Assembly: GCA_963792675.1 (NCBI GenBank) | Contig: CAWBWT010000002.1 | Coordinates: 2,852,001 to 2,916,000 of the forward strand | Direction of reading: 5' to 3' | DNA from: JBBROS01 sp963792675 | GTDB lineage: Bacteria; Pseudomonadota; Alphaproteobacteria; Acetobacterales; Acetobacteraceae | Length of the DNA stretch: 64,000 nt | Shown here: piece after piece, positions 51,196-61,028 of the stretch | How the letters are laid out: every line of letters begins with the position of its first letter | Numbering within the stretch: position 1 is the first letter of the stretch | The notes under the pieces: generated by a model | Seen by the model: the letters and a program-made list of their open reading frames with translations, nothing else | Told to the model about the DNA's origin: nothing | The model's database searches: none | Program-made: the position numbers and the translations under genes

Positions 51196-54100
51196 TCAGG
51201 CGGCCTGCTGCACCAGTCGGTTCAGGTTCACCAGCACGTCGCGGCCGACCGTCATGCGCTCCGCCACCGGCATGTCGCGCACCACGGACAGCTTGTGGTC
51301 GGGACGCAACCGGATCGTGTCCTTGCGTGAGTTGAGCCAGGCGATCAGCCCGGCCGGGTTGCCGAACTGGTTGCCGCGGAACTGCACCACCATGCCCTTC
51401 GGCCCGGCCTCCAGCTTCTCCACCCCCGCCGCCCGGCACAGCCGCTTCAACGTGACGACCTGCAGCAGGTTGTCGACCTCGGGCGGCATCGGCCCGAACC
51501 GGTCCACCAGCTCGGCCGCCATCGCTTCGGTTTCGGCGTCGGTGGCGAGACCGCCGATGCGGCGATACAGCCCGAGCCGCACCGGCAGGTCCGCCACGTA
51601 GGTGTCGGGGATCAGCACCGGCAGGCCGATCTGGATGTTCGGCGTCCAGTCCCGGTCGGACGCATGCTTGCGGCCGCTCTCGGCCCGCAGGTCGGCCACC
51701 GCGTCCTCCAGCATCTGCTGATAGAGCTCGATGCCGACCTCGCGGATATGGCCGGACTGCTCGTCGCCCAGCAGGTTGCCGGCGCCGCGGATGTCGAGGT
51801 CGTGCGAGGCGAGCGTGAACCCGGCACCGAGATTGTCCAGCGTCTGCATCACGTCCAGCCGCTTCTCGGCGGCCGCACTCAGCCGGTGGTTCTGCGGCCA
51901 GGTCAGGTAGGCATAGCCGCGCTGCTTGCCGCGCCCGACCCGGCCGCGCAGCTGATACAACTGCCCCAGGCCGAACATGTCGGCGCGGTGGATGATCAGC
52001 GTGTTGACCGCCGGCATGTCGAGCCCGCTCTCGACGATGTTGGTGCTGAGCAGGATGTCGTACTTGCCGTCGCCGAACTCGGTCATCACCCGCTCGAGCT
52101 CGGTCGGCGCCAGCCGCCCATGCGCCTCGATCATCTTGGCCTCCGGCACGATCTCGCGCAGCCGCTCGCCCATGCGGCCGAGGTCCTCGATCCGCGGCAC
52201 CACGCAGAACACCTGGCCGCCGCGGAAGCGCTCGCGCTGGATCGCTTCGCGCACCACGACGCTGTCGAACGGGGAGATGAACGTGCGAACCGCCAGGCGG
52301 TCCACCGGCGGCGTCGCGATCAGGCTCATCTCCCGCACCCCGGTCAGGGCGAGCTGCAGGGTCCGCGGGATGGGCGTCGCGGTCAGCGTCAGCACGTGCA
52401 CGTCGGCCTTCAGCTGCTTCAGCTTCTCCTTGTGCGAGACGCCGAAATGCTGCTCCTCGTCGACGATCAGCAGCTCGAGGTTGCTGAACTCGATGCCCTT
52501 GGCCAGCAGCGCATGGGTGCCGACGACGATGCCGATGCTGCCATCCGCCAGGCCCTTCTTGGTTTCGGCGGCCTCCTTGGCCGTGACCATCCGGCTGAGC
52601 TGCCCGACCTTGATCGGGAAGCCCTCGAAGCGCTTGGCAAAGATGCGGGTGTGCTGCCGGGCCAGCAGCGTGGTCGGCACCACGACCGCGACCTGGCCGC
52701 CCGACATGGCGGCGACGAAGGCGGCGCGCAGCGCCACCTCGGTCTTGCCGAAGCCGACGTCGCCGCAGATCAGCCGGTCCATCGGCCGCCCGGCCGCCAT
52801 GTCCTCCAGCACGTCGGCGATGGCGCGCATCTGGTCGTCGGTTTCGGCAAACGGGAAGCGGGCGGTGAACTCGTCCCAGGTGCCTTCGGCCGGGGTCAGC
52901 AGGCTCGCTTCGCGGGTGCGGCGTTCGGCGGCGGTGCGGATCAGCTCGCCCGCCATGTCGCGCACGCGCTGCTTCATGCGCGCCTTGCGCGCCTGCCAGC
53001 CGGCGCCGCCCAGCTTGTCGAGCCCGACGCCGCCGCTTTCGCTGCCGAAGCGGGACAGCAGCTCGATGTTCTCGACGGGGAGGTACAGCTTCTCGTTGCC
53101 GTCGTAGATCAGCCGCAGGCAGTCGTGCGGCGCCGGGCCGACGCGCAGCGTCTCGAGCCCGTCATAGCGGCCGATGCCGTAATCCTGGTGCACGACCAAG
53201 TCGCCCTCGGCGATCTCGGTGGCCTCGGCGATGAACTGGTCGGCCGATTTGCGGCGCCGCGGCGGCCGGCTGATGCGCTCGCCCAGCAGGTCCTGCTCCG
53301 AGACCAGCCCGAACTGCGCGCTGACGAAGCCGCGCTCGAGCCCGAGCGTCACCACCGCCGTGGTGCCGAGCGGCATGTCGTGCACTGATTTCCACTTGTC
53401 GGCGTCCGACGCCTTGATGCCGTGCTCGCGAAGTAGGTGCAGCAGGCGTTCGCGCGACCCGCGGGTCCAGGCGGCGACCACGGTGCGGCGCTTCTGCGTG
53501 GCCCAGTTCTGCGACTGCTTTTTCAGCTGCTGGAACGCGGTCTGCGCGGCGCCGGCGCCGGCCTTGGTGAACACGGCGCCCGGCCGGCCGCCGGCGTCGA
53601 TCCCCGCGGCGCCGTCCGGCTTGCCGTACGGGCTGAACGTCACCGCCTCGGCGCGCTCCAGCAATCCGTCCCACTCGGCGCGGTCGAGATACAACCGGCC
53701 GGACGGCAACGGCCGGTATGGCACCTCGCCGTCGCGCGACGGCCCGTGCCGCGCCTCCTCGTGGTCAGCGATCATCTCCAGCCGCGCGTCCAGCACCTCG
53801 CCGGCCTGGTTGTCCAGGCTGGCGGCGAGGTCCGGGAGGTAATCGGGCAGCGTCTCCATTCGTTCGTAGAACAGCGGCACCCAGTGCTCGATGCCGGGGT
53901 GGCGGCGCCCGTCCGACACCGTGCCGTAGAGCGGGTCGCTGGTGGAGCCCGGACCGTACAGCTCGCGCCAACCCTCGCGGAACCGGGTGATGCTGGCCGG
54001 GTCGAGCGGCACCTCGGACACCGGGCGCAGCACGAGCTCGTTGACCTTGGCGCTGCTGCGCTGCGTCGCGGTATCGAAGCGGCGGATGCTCTCGATGGTG

Positions 54101-54654
54101 TCGCCGAACAGGTCGATGCGCACCGGCTCCGCCTCGCCGGCGGGGAACACGTCGAGGATGCCGCCGCGGGCCGCATACTCGCCCGCTTCCATCACGGTGC
54201 CGGCGCGGGTGTAGCCGTTCGCCTCGAGGAAACCGGTGATGTCCTGCGGATCGGCGATGCCGCCGTCGCGCAACACCATGCTGGCGCCGCCGAAGGCGCT
54301 GCGCGGCGGCACCCGCTGCACCAGCGCATTCACCGTCGTCAGCAGCAGCCGCGGCTTGCCGCCGGGCTCGATCAGCCGGGCGAGGGTCGCGATGCGTTCG
54401 GACACCAGCTCCGGGTTGGGGCTGACGCGGTCGTAGGGCAGGCAGTCCCAGGCGGGAAAGCGCAGCACCTCGACCTGTGGCGCGAAGAACGCCAGCGCCT
54501 CGGACAGCCGCGCCATGCGGGCGTCGTCGCGGCAGACGTGCAGCAGCGAGCCCTTGTGCTCGGCCCGGCGCCGCGCGAGCAGCAGCGCGTCGTAACCCTC
54601 GGGCGCGCCGTACACCGTTGCGCCGGACGGCGCGCGTTCCTTCAACTCGGTCAC
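51196..54654 (-). CDS. mfd: Transcription-repair coupling factor Mfd
   Basis: A 1152-residue SF2 translocase that removes RNA polymerase stalled at lesions and recruits UvrA. It has the N-terminal UvrB-homology region, the RNAP-interaction domain around VVHQDYGIGRYDGLE, the helicase core with Walker A GDVGFGKTEVALRAAF, DEEQHFGVSHKEKL and TATPIPRTLQLALTGVRE, and the C-terminal TRCF domain. The GTG start at 54654 overlaps the upstream sdhE stop. Single-copy housekeeping gene of normal length. Confidence 0.96.
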   Translation of the reverse strand: MTELKERAPSGATVYGAPEGYDALLLARRRAEHKGSLLHVCRDDARMARLSEALAFFAPQVEVLRFPAWDCLPYDRVSPNPELVSERIATLARLIEPGGKPRLLLTTVNALVQRVPPRSAFGGASMVLRDGGIADPQDITGFLEANGYTRAGTVMEAGEYAARGGILDVFPAGEAEPVRIDLFGDTIESIRRFDTATQRSSAKVNELVLRPVSEVPLDPASITRFREGWRELYGPGSTSDPLYGTVSDGRRHPGIEHWVPLFYERMETLPDYLPDLAASLDNQAGEVLDARLEMIADHEEARHGPSRDGEVPYRPLPSGRLYLDRAEWDGLLERAEAVTFSPYGKPDGAAGIDAGGRPGAVFTKAGAGAAQTAFQQLKKQSQNWATQKRRTVVAAWTRGSRERLLHLLREHGIKASDADKWKSVHDMPLGTTAVVTLGLERGFVSAQFGLVSEQDLLGERISRPPRRRKSADQFIAEATEIAEGDLVVHQDYGIGRYDGLETLRVGPAPHDCLRLIYDGNEKLYLPVENIELLSRFGSESGGVGLDKLGGAGWQARKARMKQRVRDMAGELIRTAAERRTREASLLTPAEGTWDEFTARFPFAETDDQMRAIADVLEDMAAGRPMDRLICGDVGFGKTEVALRAAFVAAMSGGQVAVVVPTTLLARQHTRIFAKRFEGFPIKVGQLSRMVTAKEAAETKKGLADGSIGIVVGTHALLAKGIEFSNLELLIVDEEQHFGVSHKEKLKQLKADVHVLTLTATPIPRTLQLALTGVREMSLIATPPVDRLAVRTFISPFDSVVVREAIQRERFRGGQVFCVVPRIEDLGRMGERLREIVPEAKMIEAHGRLAPTELERVMTEFGDGKYDILLSTNIVESGLDMPAVNTLIIHRADMFGLGQLYQLRGRVGRGKQRGYAYLTWPQNHRLSAAAEKRLDVMQTLDNLGAGFTLASHDLDIRGAGNLLGDEQSGHIREVGIELYQQMLEDAVADLRAESGRKHASDRDWTPNIQIGLPVLIPDTYVADLPVRLGLYRRIGGLATDAETEAMAAELVDRFGPMPPEVDNLLQVVTLKRLCRAAGVEKLEAGPKGMVVQFRGNQFGNPAGLIAWLNSRKDTIRLRPDHKLSVVRDMPVAERMTVGRDVLVNLNRLVQQAA

Positions 54655-54941
54655 AGCGAGCGGCCCTCGCCGGCCGCAGCCGCGTCACGCATGGCCCGCA
54701 GCATCGGGCCGTCCAGCTCGGCCGGGATCGGCTGCCGACCGGTCAGCCAATCCGCCAGCATCGCGTCCGGCAACTCCATCACCGCCTCCAGCGCGTCCAG
54801 CTCATCCGGGGAAAAATGCTCCAGCCTGGCGCGCACGAAGCCGCCGATCAGGATATCGTTCTCGTAGGTGCCGCGATGGGTGGCGCGGAACAGGATGCGG
54901 CGGCGGCGGACGGGGTCGGTCGGATCAGGCAACGAGTGCAC
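54651..54941 (-). CDS. sdhE: Succinate dehydrogenase assembly factor SdhE
   Basis: A 96-residue DUF339 protein that helps attach FAD to succinate dehydrogenase. The RGxxE motif is RGTYEND in ATHRGTYENDILIGGF, and ARLEHFSPDELDALEAVMELPDAML is the usual helical core. It is coupled to mfd by a 4-base overlap; an sdhE-mfd pair divergent from recG is common in alphaproteobacteria. Confidence 0.92.
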   Translation of the reverse strand: MHSLPDPTDPVRRRRILFRATHRGTYENDILIGGFVRARLEHFSPDELDALEAVMELPDAMLADWLTGRQPIPAELDGPMLRAMRDAAAAGEGRSL

Positions 54942-55045
54942 GCTTTGTTCCCTGGGCTGGGCCTGTCATATAGGGCCAACCCCGAACGCTGTCAGCCCGT
55001 GCCCGCTCCCCTCTCCTCGTTCGTGCCCCCTTCGTGCCCCCTGCC

Positions 55046-57109
55046 ATGAGCGATCCGCTGCCGCCCTTGCTGGCCCCCATCACGACGCTGCGCGGCGTCG
55101 GCCCGGCGACGGCGGAGAAACTGGCGCGGGTGGCGGGCGGGCCGCGCGTGCTCGACCTGCTGTTCCATATGCCGGAAGGCTACCTCGACCGCCGCAGCCG
55201 GCCGCGGATCAAGGACGGGCTGCCGGGCACGGTCGCCACGCTGGAGGTCGAGGTGGTCTCGGTCGAGCATCCCAGTGTCAAGGGGCGCCCCTGGCGGGTG
55301 ATCTGCCGCGACCCCAGCGGCTTCATGGAGCTGGTTTACTTCGCCCGCCCGGCGCACGTGTTCGCGTCGGGGCAGACGCTGATCGTGTCGGGCAAGCTCG
55401 ACCGGTTCGGCGACCGCCTGACGATGCCGAAGCCGGATCACGTGCTGGCGCCGGACCGGGCCGGGCTGCTGCCGGGAATCGATCCGGTGTGGCCGCTGAC
55501 GGCCGGGCTGTTCCCCAGCCAAGTGCGCGCGGCGATCAAGCAGGCGCTCGAGCTGGTGCCCGAGTTTCCCGAATGGCACGACCCGGCCCTGCTGCGCCGC
55601 GAAGGCTGGCCCGGGTTTCGCGACGCGCTGCAGGCCGTGCATCTGCCGGTCGAGCTGCCGGGCGATGCGCCGCGCGGCCGCCTGGCTTACGACGAGCTGC
55701 TGGCGCATCAGGTGGCGATGGCCTGGACCCGCAGCCGCAACCGGCATCGCCCGGGACGCGCCATTGCCGGCGATAACGGGCTGCGCGACCAGGCATTCCG
55801 CCGCTTCGGCCACCCGCCGACCCCGTCGCAGCTGCAGGCGCTGGCTGAGATCGACCACGACATGGCGGCACCTCGGCGCATGTTGCGGCTGCTGCAAGGC
55901 GACGTCGGGTCGGGCAAGACGCTGGTTGCGGTCATGGCGATGCTGCGCGCGGCCGGGTCGGGCCACCAGGCGGCGCTGATGGCGCCGACCGAGGTGCTGG
56001 CCAAGCAGCACCATCGGACGCTGTCGAAGATCTCGCCGATCCCGGTCGGCTTGCTGACGGGGTCGATCAAGGGCGTCGAGCGCCGTCGCGTGCTGACCGG
56101 GCTCGAGAGCGGCCGGCTGCGGATGGTGGTCGGCACGCATGCCTTGTTCCAGGACGCGGTGACCTATCACGACCTCGGCCTGGCGGTGATCGACGAGCAG
56201 CACCGCTTCGGGGTCGAGCAGCGCATGACGCTGAGCGAGAAGGGCGCCGCCGCCAAGGGCGAGCGGGCCGACGTGCTGGTCATGACCGCGACCCCGATCC
56301 CGCGCACCCTGCTGCTGACGCAATGGGGCGAGATGGAAGTCAGCCGGCTGACGGAGAAGCCCGGCGGGCGGCAGCCGATCCGCACCACGATCCACTCCCT
56401 GTCGACGCTCGACGACGTCGTCGGCGGGATCGGCCGCGCGCTGGCCCGGGGTGACCGGGTCTATTGGGTCTGCCCGATGGTGAGTGAAAGCGAGCTGACC
56501 GACCTGGCAGCCGCGGAAGCCCGCTACGTGGACCTGGCGGGCCGCTTCGGACCGGTCGTCGGCTTGGCGCATGGCCAGCAGGAGCCGCACGTGCGTGACC
56601 GCGCGCTGGCCGAGTTTGCGGCCGGCACGCTCCGGCTGCTGGTCGCGACCACCGTCATCGAAGTCGGCGTCGACGTGGCGGAAGCAAGCATCATGGTGAT
56701 CGAGCACGCCGAACGGTTCGGCTTGGCGCAGCTGCATCAGCTGCGCGGCCGGGTCGGGCGCGGCTCGGCGCAAAGCTACTGCCTGCTGCTGCACGACGAT
56801 GGGCTGACGGACACCATGCGGCGCCGGCTGACGCTGCTGCGGGATACGGAGGACGGGTTCCTGATCGCCGACGAGGATTTCCGCCTGAGGGGCGGTGGCG
56901 ACCTGCTGGGAAAGCGGCAGTCCGGGCTGCCCGGCTATCGTCTGGCCGACCCCGACCAGCACGAGCGGCTGCTCCAGGTCGCGGCACGGGATGCGGCCGT
57001 GATCCTCGACCGGGAGCCGCGTCTGGATGGAAGCCGGGGTCAGGCGCTGCGGATGTTGCTGACGTTGTTCGGCCGGCGCGAAGGCGTGCAGATGCTGCAA
57101 TCCGGGTGA
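55046..57109 (+). CDS. recG: ATP-dependent DNA helicase RecG
   Basis: A 687-residue branch-migrating helicase for stalled replication forks. It has the N-terminal wedge/OB domain (RGVGPATAEKLARVAG and MPEGYLDRRSRPRI), Walker A GDVGSGKTLVAVMAML, motif II DEQHRFGVEQR, TATPIPRTLLLT and the C-terminal QLHQLRGRVGRG. I choose the ATG at 55046; a GTG 12 bases upstream is possible. Divergent from sdhE-mfd. Confidence 0.96.
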   Translation: MSDPLPPLLAPITTLRGVGPATAEKLARVAGGPRVLDLLFHMPEGYLDRRSRPRIKDGLPGTVATLEVEVVSVEHPSVKGRPWRVICRDPSGFMELVYFARPAHVFASGQTLIVSGKLDRFGDRLTMPKPDHVLAPDRAGLLPGIDPVWPLTAGLFPSQVRAAIKQALELVPEFPEWHDPALLRREGWPGFRDALQAVHLPVELPGDAPRGRLAYDELLAHQVAMAWTRSRNRHRPGRAIAGDNGLRDQAFRRFGHPPTPSQLQALAEIDHDMAAPRRMLRLLQGDVGSGKTLVAVMAMLRAAGSGHQAALMAPTEVLAKQHHRTLSKISPIPVGLLTGSIKGVERRRVLTGLESGRLRMVVGTHALFQDAVTYHDLGLAVIDEQHRFGVEQRMTLSEKGAAAKGERADVLVMTATPIPRTLLLTQWGEMEVSRLTEKPGGRQPIRTTIHSLSTLDDVVGGIGRALARGDRVYWVCPMVSESELTDLAAAEARYVDLAGRFGPVVGLAHGQQEPHVRDRALAEFAAGTLRLLVATTVIEVGVDVAEASIMVIEHAERFGLAQLHQLRGRVGRGSAQSYCLLLHDDGLTDTMRRRLTLLRDTEDGFLIADEDFRLRGGGDLLGKRQSGLPGYRLADPDQHERLLQVAARDAAVILDREPRLDGSRGQALRMLLTLFGRREGVQMLQSG

Positions 57110-57154
57110 GCGGCGGCCCGCGCCTGTCGGCGCGGACCGGCTGCCCAGGTCGGA

Positions 57155-57229
57155 TCAGCGCAGGCCGAAGAACGACAGGACGGCGACCACGACCACGACC
57201 AGACCGACGATGTAGATGATGTTGTTCAC
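57155..57229 (-). CDS. 24-residue membrane miniprotein
   Basis: A GTG at 57229, preceded by GGGAGAGG, opens a short frame encoding MNNIIYIVGLVVVVVAVLSF followed by FGLR. It is one hydrophobic helix with a charged C-terminal end. I recall similar tiny NNIIYIVG...VLSFFGLR proteins in Rhodospirillales, but this is not checked. It lies in the gap between recG and the glycosyltransferase gene, on the latter's strand, and could be an independent gene. Confidence 0.6.
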   Translation of the reverse strand: MNNIIYIVGLVVVVVAVLSFFGLR

Positions 57230-57397
57230 GACGCCTCTCCCAAAGCTGTTGCACGAGACGACCGGGGAACCCGTTCGCAAGTGAGCCGTCAACGTCGCGG
57301 GTTCGATCGGGTTCACGCGAAAATCCGCGGCGACAACGGTCGAACGTCGTCCGGTGCAGGCAGCATCGACCGACGTTCAGTTCTGGGTTGACAGCGG

Positions 57398-58426
57398 TCA
57401 GGACAGCAGCCGGTGCACGATGCTCGGCCAGGTGATGCCTTTGGCGTGCCACGCCGCTTGGGCCTGGCGCCCGAGCCGAGCCGCGAGGCCTGGGTTGCCG
57501 GCCAGGCGATCGAGTGCCTGCCCCAGCGCCTCGGGGTCGGGCGGCACGACGAAGCCGGTCACCTCGTGCTCCAGCAACTCGAGCAGCCCGCCCGAATCCG
57601 TGCAGGCGACCACCGGCTTGGCGGCTTGGCAGGATTCCATCGTCACGTAGCCGATCGCATCCTCGTCGTGCGGCACGTAGGCCACCGCGAGCGAGCCGTT
57701 GATCAGGGCGGCCAGTTCGTCGTCGGGCAGGAAGCGGGCGTCGATGCGGACGCGGTCGGCCACTCCCTCGGCCTGGGCCAGCGCTTCCAGGGCGGGTCCC
57801 GAATGGGGGAAGTCGGGCGGCCCGGCCACCACCAGGCGCAGGCTCGAGCGGACGTGCCGCATCGCCCGGATCATCAGCGCCTGGCGCTTGTTGTCGGCCA
57901 GACGACCGGCCGCGAACACGTAGCCGCCCGCCTCGCCGCCCGCGAACCGCTCGGGATGGTCGAGCGGCATGTGCAGGACCTGCGCCGTGAAGCCGTTGTG
58001 CCGGTGCAGCCGGGCCGCGACGTTGCCGGCGATGGCGTAAAGGGCGCGGCATTCCGCAAAGGCGGTGTCGTCGGCGCGCCGAACCGCATCGCGCAAGGCG
58101 CTGCCGCCGGGCATCACGCCGAGGCAGCTGTCATAGAGGTCGTAGGCCTGGCGGTATTGGTGGACCAGCCACATGACCTTGTCGGGGTGCTGCACCAGAT
58201 AGGTCGGAAACTTGAGCCCGATCACCCGGTCCACGCTGCCCAGGCGCATCGACCGCGCGGCCAGCATCTCGTCCAGCAGCGAGTCGGTCATCGGCGAGGT
58301 GAACGGGACCCGCAGGAGCTCCGCCGTTGCGCCGGCCTGCCGCAGGGCCGCCAGGAGCCCCTCCGCCAAGGTCTCGGCGCCGCCGCGGATGAACGGCATC
58401 ATCGTGTTCAACACCAGCACCCTCAT
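57398..58426 (-). CDS. GT4-family glycosyltransferase
   Basis: A 342-residue GT-B fold transferase. It has an N-terminal acceptor domain (RVLVLNTMMPFIRGGAETLAEGL), and the nucleotide-sugar domain contains YVFAAGRLADNKRQALMIRAM and the EX7E-type motif ESCQAAKPVVACTDSGGLLELLEH. It ends LLS shortly after an RLGRQAQAAWHAKG helix. The ATG overlaps the stop of the upstream gene by two bases. It likely builds a surface polysaccharide. Confidence 0.9.
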   Translation of the reverse strand: MRVLVLNTMMPFIRGGAETLAEGLLAALRQAGATAELLRVPFTSPMTDSLLDEMLAARSMRLGSVDRVIGLKFPTYLVQHPDKVMWLVHQYRQAYDLYDSCLGVMPGGSALRDAVRRADDTAFAECRALYAIAGNVAARLHRHNGFTAQVLHMPLDHPERFAGGEAGGYVFAAGRLADNKRQALMIRAMRHVRSSLRLVVAGPPDFPHSGPALEALAQAEGVADRVRIDARFLPDDELAALINGSLAVAYVPHDEDAIGYVTMESCQAAKPVVACTDSGGLLELLEHEVTGFVVPPDPEALGQALDRLAGNPGLAARLGRQAQAAWHAKGITWPSIVHRLLS

Positions 58427-59283
58427 GCGGGCAGTAGTGCCGACACGGCGTCGGCCCAGCTCGGCCGCTCGGACAGGCCGCTCGCCGGCGCCCCGCTGCG
58501 GCCCCGGCGCGACAACGCCGCGGCAATGACGGCCGGGTCGGATGGATCGACCGCGATGGCCGAGCGGCCCTGGGCCGCCGGGCAATCGGCCGCGACGATG
58601 CAGCCCCGCCCGGAGTCTGCGGCACGGTCCATCACCGGGATGGCGCGGTCGTCGTCGGCCGACAGGCACACCAGAACGTCGGCTTCGGGGGCAGCGGACG
58701 CCGACTGCTCCGGCCAGCGTGCGGCATGGAGCCGCATCCGAAGCGCGACCAGCGGGTCTCCGCTCGTCTCGACATGCAATCGAAGCGGCGCTGTCAGCAG
58801 CCGCATCGCCGCCAGCAGGGCGTCCAACCGATCCGCCGTGGCCCAGGCGGTGCCCGCCTCTCCCGCCCCCTGCGGCCCGGGGGCCGGAGGCGGCAATACC
58901 TCCACGGGCCGACCGGCCAGTTCGCTCCAAGCGGCTGCAGCCGGCCCGGTCGCCGCGAAGACCCGCTGCGCCCGGCGCAACGCCGCACCGTCCGTCTCCT
59001 GGCACCACGCCGGGTCCGGGCCGGCGGTCAGCCAGACGCTGATCCGCTCATGCCGGATCAAGTGGGCCGGCGGCCGGAGTGCGACCACCCAGTCGCAGTT
59101 GTCGAGCGCCAAGGCCTCGAACAGCCGGCGCCGTTCGGCCGGCTCGGTCTCGGCCGCGCAGGGCACCAGCACCGCCTCCGCTTCGTGCCCGGCCCGGTGC
59201 AGCGCCGGGACCAGACCGGCCGTCAGGTCGCGATGCAAGCCGGCGCCGAACGGCGTTACGGCGCTGACGACCGCGACCTTCAC
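58423..59283 (-). CDS. Glycosyltransferase-like protein
   Basis: A 286-residue protein with a GT-B-like N-terminal strand and loop (VAVVSAVTPFGAGLHRDLTAGLVPAL), LDNCDWVVALRPPAHLIRHERISVWLTAGPD and PLRLHVETSGDPLVALRM. The C-terminal ARWPEQSASAAPEADVLVCLSADDDRAIP recalls the donor half, but the usual EX7E motif is weak. The GTG at 59283 overlaps the upstream stop (GTGA). It is probably a partner of the following glycosyltransferase. Confidence 0.7.
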   Translation of the reverse strand: MKVAVVSAVTPFGAGLHRDLTAGLVPALHRAGHEAEAVLVPCAAETEPAERRRLFEALALDNCDWVVALRPPAHLIRHERISVWLTAGPDPAWCQETDGAALRRAQRVFAATGPAAAAWSELAGRPVEVLPPPAPGPQGAGEAGTAWATADRLDALLAAMRLLTAPLRLHVETSGDPLVALRMRLHAARWPEQSASAAPEADVLVCLSADDDRAIPVMDRAADSGRGCIVAADCPAAQGRSAIAVDPSDPAVIAAALSRRGRSGAPASGLSERPSWADAVSALLPA

Positions 59284-59659
59284 CGGGTCGGGCGGATCAC
59301 GTCGCACACGGCATCGGTCAGCAGCGCGAGTCTGCGCCGCTTGCTGCCGCAACGCCAGGTCGGTCCGCTCGGCCGCAGCACGCAGGAAGGCAAGGTCGCG
59401 CGCCGACGCCGTCGAGCGGCGCCGTCAGGCCCGCGACGCCATCGTTCGTAGCTGCCCACCGGTGCTCGAGCGCGCGGAGCGCCTCGGTCAGGGCCGCCTG
59501 CCCGGCCGCAGCAGCCGCGCTCTGCTCAGCGGCCGACGCCGCCAGCGCGGCAAGGTCTCGGTCCATCTGAGCCATGCGGTGGGCCCATCCAGATCGGTCC
59601 AGCGCGGCGTCGAGCCGGCGGTCGAGCCTGAACCACAAGGGCCCGGTCAGCGGCCGCAA
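59280..59659 (-). pseudogene. Helical (coiled-coil-like) protein, two apparent extra bases
   Basis: A short protein of about 125 residues beginning RPLTGPLWFRLDRRLDAALD, with long Ala-rich helices (AQMDRDLAALAASAAEQSA) and a C-terminus LLTDAVCDVIRPTR. It needs one base removed at about 59396-59404 and one at about 59322-59328 to end at the TGA that overlaps the GTG at 59283. The start is unclear: a TTG at 59659 is used, but the region upstream may hold further shifts. Function unknown; it precedes two glycosyltransferase genes. Confidence 0.5.
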
Positions 59660-60116
59660 CAGCCGGCGGATGATGCGTCCAACGACGGGTCAGCCGGCCC
59701 ACCCCGGGCAAGCCGGACCATCGTCGCGCGCCAAGTCCGAACCGGGCTGTCCCTTCGGGCAGAGTCACGACACTGACACAGGGTTCGGGAATGGGCATGC
59801 AGGTGTGAAGCGACTCTCGTGCGGGTTCAACGGGTGCGTGGGTTGGGCGGCTGCACCCCGGGCTCAGAGATCGTAAAGCGATCCCCGGACGGCTAGCCGC
59901 GTAAGACAATGAGCCAGGGCGCGACCCAGAGTGGAATCGCTCCAACATTCGAGAGAAGAGCAAGTTTATCCGACCAAAACGCCTCCGTTTGATTGCTCTA
60001 ACCCACACGCTTACAGCCGTCCATCCCCGGACAGCCCGGCCGAAAGGGCGCTGCCCCGCCGCCGGGGCGGGGGAAGCCAGGAGTGTCAGCGGACGGGCGC
60101 CGACCCTCGCTTACGG
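59660..60116. other. Intergenic stretch without a recognised gene
   Basis: 457 bases with locally lower GC around 59920-60010. I see no tRNA, no convincing frame with a ribosome site and no clear promoter. It may carry the promoter of the glycosyltransferase cluster and part of a shifted upstream start. Confidence 0.4.
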
Positions 60117-60867
60117 TCACCAACGCAAGCCTCCCGGCTGAACAAAAACGCCCGCGCGGCCTCGCCCCTCGGGGCCGGCGTCAGCAGCAAGGTTTGCGAA
60201 CCCGGGCGCCAGCTGCGCTGCGGCTATCCCGGTGCCGGTCGCGGCCCGGGCGATCCGTTGCGCCACCGTGTTCGCATCGGCGACGAACGTGGACAGGGCC
60301 TTGTGGACCTCCTCCGCGGCGGCCTCCGCCGGACCGGCCGCCGCCGCGCAAGCCGAGGGCGCATTCGGCCAAGACAGACGCGCGTCTGGCCAGGCCTTTG
60401 GCCTCCTCGGAGGCGCTGTGCTCGACCGCCAGCCTTGCGCGGAAGGCCACCATCGTCGCCTCGAGCGGCTGCAACTCCGCTCGGATCGCCTCGCGCCGCA
60501 ACACTGCATCGGTGCCGCCATTTACGTGCAGGGCCGCAATCCGGGCGGCGTGCACCTCGAGCGTCTCGATGACCGCAACGTTGCCGGACACCATGGCCGC
60601 GGCGCGCGCCGACGCGTCCCGGGTTTGCTCCGCGAAGGCGACGAGGTCGTCGGCCAGCTTGGCCGCGTTCTCGACGAACGCCCAGCGCGTGGTCCGCAAC
60701 TCCCAAACCTGGGCGGCGATCGCCGTCGCACGCGCTTTCAGCCGGGCGAAATCGTCGGCCGCCACGGCGCCGGTCCGCAGCCGGCGCGCAAGCACCGTCA
60801 ATGCGTTCGACAACGCCAGCAACGCGGCTTGGCCGCTCTCTCCTGTGGGCGCCGGGCTCGCTCCCAC
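60117..60867 (-). pseudogene. Helical protein of unknown function, one apparent extra base
   Basis: A protein of about 249 residues after removing one base at about 60343-60349. It is almost all helical with Ala-rich heptads: DDFARLKARATAIAAQVWEL, WAFVENAAKLADDLVAFAEQ, TDAVLRREAIRAELQPLEA and VHKALSTFVADANTVAQRIA. The layout is like a chemoreceptor-type or coiled-coil helper, but no signalling motif is seen. The GTG start at 60867 follows GGAGACAGG. Unknown function; it stands alone upstream of the intergenic stretch. Confidence 0.6.
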
Positions 60868-61028
60868 CGACCTGTCTCCTGCTTCAGGTGCCCAAAAGCG
60901 GGCCCTGGCTGTGCAGCATGCGCGGCAATGGTTTCGAGAGACCTAACGGGATCCGGAAATCTTGCAGGTTCAGCCGAGAATTCGGCGGGACAACGCCCCC
61001 GCCCCGCCACTCGCTGAGTTCGGCGAGG

